From an uncultured Rhizobiaceae group bacterium (GTDB taxonomy: Bacteria; Pseudomonadota; Alphaproteobacteria; Rhizobiales; Rhizobiaceae), in contig CALDZZ010000226.1 in assembly GCA_937944075.1 (NCBI GenBank), positions 1 through 37,200 on the forward strand: a stretch of 37,200 nucleotides of DNA. The letters run 5' to 3'. This document shows, piece after piece, positions 25,320-32,419 of this stretch (positions within the stretch are counted from its first letter, which is position 1; every line of letters begins with the position of its first letter). The position numbers were made by a program, and so were the translations under genes. The notes under the pieces are model-generated. The model worked only from the letters and a program-made list of their open reading frames with translations. It was not told the DNA's origin and did not search any database.

Positions 25320-26251
25320 CAGTGACCTCCCTGATCCATGGATCCGATAACATTAAACAATTCATCAGGTGTCACAACCAGGTCATAACCAAGACGAATA
25401 CAAACACCCAATACAAGCAATCCAAGCAATGCGCGCAATTGCTCCCCTTTTAGCTTGTGACCGGCAGCTGCACCAAACTGGGCACCAATCACACCGCCTA
25501 CCATGAGAATAAATGCAAGAACGATATCGACCGTCTGGTTGGTTGCAGACTGAATTATCGTAGTATAACCGGTGACAAAAATAATCTGGAAGAGCGACGT
25601 TCCAATAACCACATTGGTTGGTACGCGGAGCAGATAAATCATGGCAGGTACCATGATAAAGCCACCCCCTACCCCCATAATGGCCGCAAGCACACCAACC
25701 AGCATGCCGATCGCCAAAACAGGAATAACACTCAAATATAGTTTTGATTTTCTAAAACGCACTTTTAGCGGCAGCTTGTGTATCCAGCTATCATGACCTG
25801 AGCGGCGTTTGACAGGCACATCATCCTGTTTGGACTTGCGAATGGCATTGAGACTTTCAATTGTCATCAACGTACCAATGGCACCCAAAAAGACGACGTA
25901 TAAAATAGAGATAATGAGATCCAGCTGGCCTGCACTTCTCAGGGAAGAAAATATATAAACACCCAGTGTTGAGCCTATGAGGCCGCCAATTAACAACATG
26001 ACCCCAAGCTTGATGTCTACTGTGCCTTTTCGGAAGTGCGCCAGGGCACCGGAAAATGATGAGGCTACAATCTGGTTTGCTTCAGTTGCCACTGCAACGG
26101 CAGGCGGGATGTTGTAGAAGATCAGGAGCGGTGTCATCAAAAACCCGCCACCAACACCAAACATTCCGGACAAAAAGCCAACCGAAGCACCCATTCCAAA
26201 CAGAATGAACATGTTCACGGACATTTCCGCTATGGGAAGATAGATGCTCAC
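25319..26251 (-). CDS. TauE/SafE family anion exporter
   Basis: A 310-residue permease of the TauE/SafE family, members of which export sulfite or sulfoacetate-type anions across the inner membrane. Two repeated halves are visible, each starting with a glycine-rich helix: GFLSGMFGVGGGFLMTPLLIF and GVLAAIMGVGGGFIMVPAMIYL. There are about 8-9 helices and a basic loop (about 150-175). The start is GTG at 26251: GGAGG lies 6 nt upstream and relatives begin with xIYLPIAEMSVN; a longer frame from 26323 lacks such support. It is the first gene of an operon with the TIGR02186 and DUF3429 genes. No sulfur metabolism gene is adjacent, so the substrate is unknown. Confidence 0.9.
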   Translation of the reverse strand: MSIYLPIAEMSVNMFILFGMGASVGFLSGMFGVGGGFLMTPLLIFYNIPPAVAVATEANQIVASSFSGALAHFRKGTVDIKLGVMLLIGGLIGSTLGVYIFSSLRSAGQLDLIISILYVVFLGAIGTLMTIESLNAIRKSKQDDVPVKRRSGHDSWIHKLPLKVRFRKSKLYLSVIPVLAIGMLVGVLAAIMGVGGGFIMVPAMIYLLRVPTNVVIGTSLFQIIFVTGYTTIIQSATNQTVDIVLAFILMVGGVIGAQFGAAAGHKLKGEQLRALLGLLVLGVCIRLGYDLVVTPDELFNVIGSMDQGGH

Positions 26252-26418
26252 AGCATCCTCCAGAAGAGAGATGGAACCTAGTAAAACCGGCAAGTCGCCA
26301 TAATATCTGACACTGCCTTGCATATTACGGTTCTATTGCGCCTCGACACCTTGAATGTCAATGCAGGAAGCCGTTCAAATTTTCAAAATAATAGGTCCAG
26401 TTTGATGGATGGACTATT

Positions 26419-27012
26419 TTATCGAATGCCGCTGATTATTTTGCTGTGCACCGCCTTGTTGTTGCCAAGGTCGATATGGCCATCCTTGTAGGTAAACTGA
26501 CCAATCTTGGTAACCGTGTTTCCACTAGCCTTGCCAATTCTGCGCTTGGTGCATTCAGGCCCAGTGCAAATGAAATTGTCAGCCTTGCGAACATTAGCCT
26601 TGATGGCCTTGAGAGACGTCCCCTCGATAATACCAAGGTAATTTACCGGAATGCCTTTTGCAGCAAGTTTGCTGGCAATATCACTGACCATGTTTGCACC
26701 ATAGCTGATGCCAATAAGATTAATCGGTTCATTCGGGTTTCTTGCATATCGAGCCTGTATATCTTTCAGGATATTAGGCTTGATAATATTGTTGCCTTCA
26801 ATAGAGGTGATGTAGCTGAACACTTTTGAACCTGGTATTTTCTTGCCAAGGTTATTCATGCCATAACCAATGAACGGGACAGCGCTTGCCAGACCATTAA
26901 CAATATAGGTTCTTGCACTTGCCTGATTGCTTGCCATGCCAATGGTAGCTGTCGCCACGAGCGTGACTGCAAGTTTTTTTCCAAGACCCTTAAATTTCAA
27001 CAATCGACCCAT
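26419..27012 (-). CDS. secreted alpha/beta-hydrolase-like protein
   Basis: A 197-residue exported protein with a signal peptide (KKLAVTLVATATIGMA, cleavage likely after ASA at residue 33). The body has a hydrolase-like nucleophile elbow GISYGAN (Ser103) and a late GHIDLG (His179), as in a family of short rhizobial lipase or thioesterase-like proteins with GHSLGAN and GHL. The usual acidic residue after the following strand appears here as Glu130 (IIEGTS) rather than Asp. Two cysteines (149 and 154) could form a small disulfide loop. ATG at 27012 has AGGAGAAG upstream. It stands downstream of the DUF805 and PodJ-like genes on the same strand, separated by about 95 bp. The substrate is unknown. 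Confidence 0.55.
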   Translation of the reverse strand: MGRLLKFKGLGKKLAVTLVATATIGMASNQASARTYIVNGLASAVPFIGYGMNNLGKKIPGSKVFSYITSIEGNNIIKPNILKDIQARYARNPNEPINLIGISYGANMVSDIASKLAAKGIPVNYLGIIEGTSLKAIKANVRKADNFICTGPECTKRRIGKASGNTVTKIGQFTYKDGHIDLGNNKAVHSKIISGIR

Positions 27013-27107
27013 CAAATCTTCTCCTGTTTAATCCTGAAAATTCCCTAAGGTAACATTGCAGCAATATTGTGGTGATTATGAAACAGAGCCCGTATTCAAA
27101 ACGAGCA

Positions 27108-27500
27108 TTATTGTTCACCTTCGGATTTGCTCTTGCGTCCTTTTTTGACGAAGAAATATATCAAGGGCAAAAGACCAATGCCTGTCAGCGCCAACAATAT
27201 CCACCATTTGGAGTAACCGGTATCGTTAATTCTGCGCATCGCCACTGTAATGGTGGGAATGATCAAAACAATCAGGGAAATCAACGATAACCATTTTGGT
27301 GTATCCTGATCGAAAGCCATCACCTCTTCACCTGAAAGATTTCCAATCAATGGACCTAGATATGCGCCATCGATTATCAGGGTGATGCACAGGAAAATAC
27401 ACACAAAAAACAGCCAGAACCAGAATGATCCCCTGCTGGCAATTCCATTGATGTTCAGCATATTGCTGAACCCTTCGATAATTGCCTTAAAGAAACGCAT
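27108..27500 (-). CDS. DUF805 family membrane protein
   Basis: A 130-residue inner-membrane protein with three to four hydrophobic helices and the DUF805 hallmarks: SRGSFWFWLFF near the N-terminus and AMRRINDTGYSKWWIL in the second half. The C-terminus is basic (KKGRKSKSEGEQ). The function of this widespread family is unknown. ATG at 27500 is chosen over an upstream frame start at 27539 because the family begins with the short MRFFKAIIEGF segment and AAGGCGGA lies upstream. It lies 28 bp downstream of the PodJ-like gene and may be co-transcribed with it. Confidence 0.85.
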   Translation of the reverse strand: MRFFKAIIEGFSNMLNINGIASRGSFWFWLFFVCIFLCITLIIDGAYLGPLIGNLSGEEVMAFDQDTPKWLSLISLIVLIIPTITVAMRRINDTGYSKWWILLALTGIGLLPLIYFFVKKGRKSKSEGEQ

Positions 27501-27528
27501 AATTTGATTCCGCCTTAAGCTGACTATC

Positions 27529-30500
27529 TTATACTGCAATTGCCTTTAGGGTTTTAAGCAATTCAGTATCAATTCTGCCATTGACCGGCATGCCTGTCTT
27601 TCTTTGGAATGCAGCAATTGCGTCACGTGTCTTTTGACCCATTATACCGTCTGGCGTTCCGGCATTGAAGCCAACTTTTGAAAGCAGACGTTGTGTTTGC
27701 GCAATCGTTTCACGATCAATTTTAAAGGCACCAGCCACTGCTTTGGCAGTGCCCCAAGCTTCATCAATTGTTACCTCATTTGCAGCAGAAACGATTTCGA
27801 GCGGCTTCCACTCTTCCACGAGAGATTTTGCAATCTCAAGTTGATCTGGCTGAATTGCATTTTCGATAATGTCACGCTTGTTGGCTGCATCCTTGTCACC
27901 AGCCTTGGCAGCGATTGCAAACCACTTGTAGGCTTCGACCAGATTAACCTCTGTACCAAATCCCTTGGTATGGAAGATACCTGCATTCACTTGACTATCG
28001 CGCACACCATAGTCAGCTGCCTTGCCAAACCACTTGAATGCTTCATTCATGTCAGGTTCTGCAGACAATGCATTTGGCGTAGCAGTCAACACAGCAAGGT
28101 TATGCATTGCAATTATATTGCCACCCTGTGCCGCCTTCTTATACCACTCAGCTGCCTTTTCAGGATTTTTCTCAACCCCAAGACCCTTTTCATTAAAGTT
28201 TCCGATAATGTATTGAGCCGGTGCATACCCAAGATCAGCAGATGCCTCGTACCATTGAGCTGCTTTTGCCAGGTCCTTTTGAGTTCCCAGTCCGTCCGTG
28301 TAACGCTTGCCAATTTCAAACAAGGCAGCAGGGTTGCCGTTCAAGACATCCGCTTTCAAGGCGTCTGATCCAAACTCCAACTCATTTGGTAATTCGAAAT
28401 TCGAGTTTTCAGTGGTTTGAATGCTTGCGTTTTCTGCACTTACATCTGACGCCAATGAGGCTTCTTCAAAGGCTACTTCACGAACAATAGCGGTTTCATC
28501 TGTTGATGTTTCCTGTGTCGCAGTGACTGTATTTTCAGACGGTATGACAGAAGCCTGAGGCAGGTTTGCAGTGGACTGATTATCGATGATTTGTGTTTCT
28601 TCAAGAGCTGCAATCTGTGTTTCATTTCCACCAATGAACTTTGATGCAAGTGGCACTGCAAGAGCTACGAACAACAAGGCAGCAGCACCCATCACAATTG
28701 CTTTTTTGCGCTTACCGAATAGTTCAGGCAAGGAAGCGAGAAGACCCTTTTTGGTGTTTTCCTCAATCTCTTCCTCTACAGCACCAGCTTCCTGCGCCGC
28801 AGCTTGCGCAGCACGACGAGCCGCTGCAATAAAGTCTGAACCAGAACCATCGTCATCAGCACCTTTGTTTTTACGCTGATTATTTGCCTGACGAACCAAT
28901 GCAGCAAGGTCTGGCGCACCGGAGCCTGGCTCAAGTGGTGTATCATTTTTCTGATTGTAATCCATCGGAACACCGACTTCAGGAAGGCTATCCATAGCCA
29001 TTTCAGGTGTTTCAACTTCCGGTAGTATAGGCGTTTGTGGTGTCAGGTTATCCACACTCATTGCAGAAGGAATATCAGCTTCTGGTGATGATGCCTGCAT
29101 TTCAGCGTTTGCATTGGCAAGACGCGCTGCCTTGACAAGGTCACTCGCTGGCGAACTTGCTGCCTCTTGCTCTTCAACCTGCATTGCATCCTGCGCATAA
29201 TCCAATTCTGCTTCTTGTTGCAATTCTGGCTGTGCTGGAGTTTCCTGCATTGTTTCTTGTGGCATCACAGGTTCATGATTTACTGGTGCAGGCATTTCCT
29301 GCTGGGCAGCCATCAATGGGCTCGCTACCATGCTTATGTTTTGTGACTTGTCAGCCAGTCCTGCTTCAATGCCGGCAAGTTTTTGAACCATCATGTCCAG
29401 TGTTTGTGTAACCGCGCCAAAGGCTTCAATGTTTTTGGAATTATTATTCTCGGTTTCACGATTAAGGCGTGCAAGCATTTCCGACATTGAGTTCAGAGAG
29501 GATGTATCAATCTCCGATGCGTGGGCAGCCATTTGAGGCATTGCCTTGACTGACATTTTGACAGCATCTTCTGCAGCCTTAGTTGCAAGCTCTATTGTGA
29601 TATCACGATTGGCACCCAATTGTTCTTCAATGCCTGAGAGACGACTTGCAATCGGGTCGAGAGACATGGCGCCCGCAGCACCTGAAGATGTTGACAACTG
29701 GCCGGAGATTTCTGCAAGCTGTCTTTCAATTTTGCCTATGTGTTCATCAGACATGGAACTAGCTGTTGGCGCTGCCAGTTGGTCAATTGCACCTGCAATC
29801 TGCTCCAGTTGCTGCATCACAACATCACTGGATGCGTTTGTTGAAACCGGTGCTGACAAAGCATCGATTGCAGAGGATATCTGGTTCAACTGCTGTGTAA
29901 TACTATCATTTGAAACGTGATTTTGCGTCAACTCATGTGACTGGCTGATCTGGTCAACCAATGCGTCCATACGCTTGAGCAAGGCATTGTTTTCCTCACT
30001 CGGAATTGTCGTTTGGGTTGAGACAGACGAGAGATTTTCAAGCTTTTGTGACAACACGCTGATCTGGTTTTCCATGCCACTCATATCAGGCGTTGAGGAA
30101 CTCAAGAGTGCAGACATGTCAGACAATTTTGCTTCAAGCTTTTGGAAGTCAGCCTGCGGAGCTTCAGGAAGTGTCACATTAAAATTGTCAAACTTGTCAG
30201 ACAGTGCATTCAGTTTGGTTTCGAAACCACTTAGGTCAGGCGTGGCTGCATTAAGCAAACCGGAAATATCAGACAGTTTTGCTTCAAGTCTTTGAAAGCT
30301 TTCGCTGTCATCACTTGTTTGTGGCGCACCCATTGCATCAATTGTTTTTGCAACATCCGAAACACGTGCTTCAATCCGCTCAAGATTGTTTATGCTGTCA
30401 TCTTCAAGTGACAAGGCAACGACTGCGCGGGTTATTTCCTCAAGCCGCATTTCAATATTTGCATATTCCTGACTGGGACCCTCGGAAAGGGCCGAAGCGC

Positions 30501-31479
30501 CCTTGTCTTGTCCGGCCTCAGCCATGGCACTTTGAATTTCCAGCACCTGTTGGGATAGTTCGCGGTGATTATTTTCAATGGCGCTGATGTAAAGATCATG
30601 CTGTGCTATGGCTGTCTGCAAGGCATTATGCATATCATCCAGACGCTTGGTGATATCGTCGTGGCTTACTTCTAGCGTTTGAGCATAATGATTTGGATTA
30701 TTGAGCGAAGTGTCTATGACTTCCTTCATCTGCACGATTTGTTGTGACAAATCCTTGTGGCTAGCCTCAATAGCAGAAGAGAACATGGACGTATCTATGG
30801 CTGCGCCCTGAGAGCTTTCAAGCTGCTGCATGATTGCCTGATAATTCGCGTTCAGGGTCTGCTGGATTTGTTGTAATTCTGCTTGTGAACCGTCTGATGA
30901 AGCAACATTTGTGATGGCTGCTTTCAATCCCTGCAGTTCATTATTGATATGATTGTAATGCTGCTTGAGAATTTCACTCTGCTGAAGTGCAATATTGTGA
31001 CTTTCCTTGGTAGCTGCATTGGCGCCGTTGACGGCATTCAGCTTTGCGCTCATCGCTTCTAGTGAGGATTTGATGTTATCAAGCTGCGTGTTGGATGCAA
31101 AGCTGTCGTTCATCATCTGCATCTGATCCATTACCGGATTTGCATATGACTGTTGTTGATAAGCCTGAGGCGCCCCGGGTTGCATGAATGCATTGGGTGC
31201 CGTTTGCTGTGGCTCAAAATATTGAGGCTGCATCTGTTGCTGTGGTGGCTGTTGAAAGCCCATGCTTTGAACCGGCTGCGGGAAGCCCTGATTTTGAAAA
31301 GGGTCATTAAACGGTTGCATGCCAGGATGGTGCGGTTGTTGCTGCAACTGATTCAGCCTTTGCTGGATCTGATCAACCTCGTTACCCATGGCGAATCCAC
31401 TTTGTGGATTTAACATGCCAGCCTGGTTGCCCTGCTGGTGTTGCGTAATCTTGCTTAATTGTGATCTTGCCCTGCGCAT
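27529..31479 (-). CDS. podJ: PodJ-like polarity / localisation factor with Sel1 repeats and peptidoglycan-binding domain
   Basis: A 1316-residue protein with the architecture of PodJ, the Caulobacter and rhizobial polar organiser. Residues 1-924 are cytoplasmic: a Gln/Pro-rich segment (about 35-130), then long coiled-coil regions, including two tandem 50-residue repeats, and an acidic, Glu/Met/Pro-rich linker (about 730-880). A basic patch precedes one transmembrane helix (about 928-950). The periplasmic part carries Sel1-like repeats (about 1035-1200; YTDGLGTQKDLAKAAQWYEA, GLGVEKNPEKAAEWYKKAA) and a C-terminal peptidoglycan-binding domain (about 1253-1315; GTPDGIMGQKTRDAIAAFQ). PodJ anchors pole-specific complexes during the cell cycle. 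The N-terminal half diverges fast in this family, so the assignment rests on architecture. A DUF805 gene follows. Confidence 0.82.
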   Translation of the reverse strand: MRRARSQLSKITQHQQGNQAGMLNPQSGFAMGNEVDQIQQRLNQLQQQPHHPGMQPFNDPFQNQGFPQPVQSMGFQQPPQQQMQPQYFEPQQTAPNAFMQPGAPQAYQQQSYANPVMDQMQMMNDSFASNTQLDNIKSSLEAMSAKLNAVNGANAATKESHNIALQQSEILKQHYNHINNELQGLKAAITNVASSDGSQAELQQIQQTLNANYQAIMQQLESSQGAAIDTSMFSSAIEASHKDLSQQIVQMKEVIDTSLNNPNHYAQTLEVSHDDITKRLDDMHNALQTAIAQHDLYISAIENNHRELSQQVLEIQSAMAEAGQDKGASALSEGPSQEYANIEMRLEEITRAVVALSLEDDSINNLERIEARVSDVAKTIDAMGAPQTSDDSESFQRLEAKLSDISGLLNAATPDLSGFETKLNALSDKFDNFNVTLPEAPQADFQKLEAKLSDMSALLSSSTPDMSGMENQISVLSQKLENLSSVSTQTTIPSEENNALLKRMDALVDQISQSHELTQNHVSNDSITQQLNQISSAIDALSAPVSTNASSDVVMQQLEQIAGAIDQLAAPTASSMSDEHIGKIERQLAEISGQLSTSSGAAGAMSLDPIASRLSGIEEQLGANRDITIELATKAAEDAVKMSVKAMPQMAAHASEIDTSSLNSMSEMLARLNRETENNNSKNIEAFGAVTQTLDMMVQKLAGIEAGLADKSQNISMVASPLMAAQQEMPAPVNHEPVMPQETMQETPAQPELQQEAELDYAQDAMQVEEQEAASSPASDLVKAARLANANAEMQASSPEADIPSAMSVDNLTPQTPILPEVETPEMAMDSLPEVGVPMDYNQKNDTPLEPGSGAPDLAALVRQANNQRKNKGADDDGSGSDFIAAARRAAQAAAQEAGAVEEEIEENTKKGLLASLPELFGKRKKAIVMGAAALLFVALAVPLASKFIGGNETQIAALEETQIIDNQSTANLPQASVIPSENTVTATQETSTDETAIVREVAFEEASLASDVSAENASIQTTENSNFELPNELEFGSDALKADVLNGNPAALFEIGKRYTDGLGTQKDLAKAAQWYEASADLGYAPAQYIIGNFNEKGLGVEKNPEKAAEWYKKAAQGGNIIAMHNLAVLTATPNALSAEPDMNEAFKWFGKAADYGVRDSQVNAGIFHTKGFGTEVNLVEAYKWFAIAAKAGDKDAANKRDIIENAIQPDQLEIAKSLVEEWKPLEIVSAANEVTIDEAWGTAKAVAGAFKIDRETIAQTQRLLSKVGFNAGTPDGIMGQKTRDAIAAFQRKTGMPVNGRIDTELLKTLKAIAV
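29998..30297 (-). repeat. two tandem 50-residue coding repeats in the PodJ-like gene
   Basis: Units 30148-30297 and 29998-30147 encode two directly adjacent 50-residue copies starting FQRLEAKLSD and FQKLEAKLSD, each followed by a TPDLSG or TPDMSG turn and a second heptad block. By eye, 22 of the first 40 residues are identical. The period is exactly 150 nt. Weaker related heptad units (QQLEQIAGAIDQL type) follow. This looks like coiled-coil growth by duplication. Confidence 0.7.
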
Positions 31480-31511
31480 TAGCGTTAGCCTGTTCTTTGA
31501 ATATTATTGTT

Positions 31512-31533
31512 GATTCTGACAAATAAACGAATC
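31512..31533. promoter_or_regulatory. two GANTC (CcrM) sites upstream of the PodJ-like gene
   Basis: GATTC (31512-31516) and GAATC (31529-31533) lie 33-54 bp upstream of the PodJ-like start codon. GANTC is the methylation target of CcrM, which marks cell-cycle promoters in alphaproteobacteria together with GcrA. Two sites 17 bp apart at this place suggest cell-cycle control of the gene. Only the sites are seen; methylation and GcrA binding are inferred. Confidence 0.35.
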
Positions 31534-31734
31534 TCTTCAAACCAAGCTTTTGCAAAACAGGGTAAACAATGCGTTAATCTTAATTAATTGTTGTCATTTT
31601 TTATTAATATTTTTATCAGCTCCAACCTGCCTGTCAGGCGGCAAATGATAGCAATGCAAATGTGACTAAAGGCTGTTTAGAAGCTTTTGTTCATCTTGAA
31701 AAAAAATATTAGTGTGTTAATCATGCTGAACAAT
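31534..31734. other. AT-rich divergent gap between PodJ-like and MerR genes
   Basis: The remainder of the roughly 300-bp intergenic region contains no reading frame of note. For the rightward MerR gene a weak sigma-70-like pair TTGAAA (31696-31701) and TAATCA (31718-31723) with 16-bp spacing can be proposed. A TTAA cluster (31574-31587) does not match the CtrA spacing. Nothing else is recognised. Confidence 0.3.
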
Positions 31735-31754
31735 AATTGATATTTCAATCAATT
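31735..31754. promoter_or_regulatory. inverted repeat upstream of merR, candidate autoregulatory operator
   Basis: AATTGAT (31735-31741) and ATCAATT (31748-31754) form a perfect 7-bp inverted repeat with a 6-bp spacer, 27 bp upstream of the MerR-family start. Length and symmetry suit a MerR-dimer operator, so autoregulation is possible. It differs in sequence from the dyad before the beta-oxidation operon, which argues against one shared site. Inference only. Confidence 0.3.
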
Positions 31755-31781
31755 TCCGTGGCTGGAAAAATAGGAATTAGC

Positions 31782-32219
31782 ATGGGCGATATTAATGCTC
31801 AGGTAATGTTGGAGCGTCTTGCAGAGAGCTTTGCTGATGACACACCTGAAACAAAGGAAATTTACAGAATTGGTGATTTGGCGCGTGAATTTGACGTTAG
31901 CCTCAGAACACTTCGGTTTTATGAAGATCGCGGCCTCATAAGTCCAAAGCGCTCCGGATCGACGCGTCTTTATTCCAATGAAGACAGAAAGCGCCTGAAG
32001 ATAATCATTTTGACCAAAAATGTAGGTTTTTCACTACTTGATATCGAGGCTCTTCTAAAAGTCTATGACGGTGGTGAAAGCAAGCGGGATATTTCCTACC
32101 TCACTGACAAGTTCAAGGAACAGGCCTCTCGGCTTGATGCTCAAAAAAATGAGATACAGCAATCCATCAATGAACTGGCCAGGGCAATCACATTCATGGA
32201 AGACTTGGCGGCCAGCTAA
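31782..32219 (+). CDS. MerR-family transcriptional regulator of the beta-oxidation operon
   Basis: A 145-residue MerR-type regulator: N-terminal winged helix-turn-helix (YRIGDLAREFDVSLRTLRFYEDRGL, residues about 28-52, then RLYSNEDRKRLKIIILTKNVGFSLLDIEALL), and a C-terminal coiled coil for dimerisation (about 105-140). It contains no cysteine, so it is not a metal or redox sensor of the classic type. Relatives stand beside acyl-CoA dehydrogenase genes in many alphaproteobacteria, and the MerR regulator LiuR controls branched-chain acyl-CoA catabolism in other proteobacteria. ATG 31782 has AGGA 8 nt upstream; earlier in-frame starts lie in non-coding sequence. It is the likely controller of the operon that starts 200 bp downstream. 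Confidence 0.85.
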   Translation: MGDINAQVMLERLAESFADDTPETKEIYRIGDLAREFDVSLRTLRFYEDRGLISPKRSGSTRLYSNEDRKRLKIIILTKNVGFSLLDIEALLKVYDGGESKRDISYLTDKFKEQASRLDAQKNEIQQSINELARAITFMEDLAAS

Positions 32220-32276
32220 ATTTCAAGCATAATCAAAAATACTTGAGAATGATTTGACAATATGCTTTGAAAAATA

Positions 32277-32292
32277 TTGACGCTTACGTCAA
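32277..32292. promoter_or_regulatory. palindromic dyad TTGACGCTTACGTCAA, candidate MerR operator
   Basis: A perfect 6-bp inverted repeat (TTGACG, N4, CGTCAA) lies 128 bp upstream of the first acyl-CoA dehydrogenase start, in the AT-rich gap after the MerR gene. Its left arm doubles as a -35-like TTGACG, with a weak TATTTA (32302-32307) 19 bp downstream, the long spacing typical of MerR-controlled promoters. The ACGT-containing symmetry recalls, from memory, the operators described for the MerR regulator LiuR. Binding is inferred, not shown. Confidence 0.5.
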
Positions 32293-32419
32293 AGTAATAT
32301 TTATTTACAATCATTATCAAAATGTGCAAAGCTTGTATCTGAAAAATGCAAGACACATATGTTTTGAAAGGTGACCACGCTGTTAAAGCGTCCCGTTGAG
32401 ATTGTTTGAGGAGACAATT

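Noticed and set aside
27691..28368. 225-residue plus-strand open frame inside the PodJ-like gene
   Set aside because: It is antisense to the well-supported Sel1-repeat region and its translation is Cys/Phe/Leu-rich with no family features; it is a shadow of the real gene.
31574..31587. CtrA box upstream of the PodJ-like gene
   Set aside because: The TTAA pairs are separated by 6 (or 2) bases, not the 7 required by the TTAA-N7-TTAA consensus.
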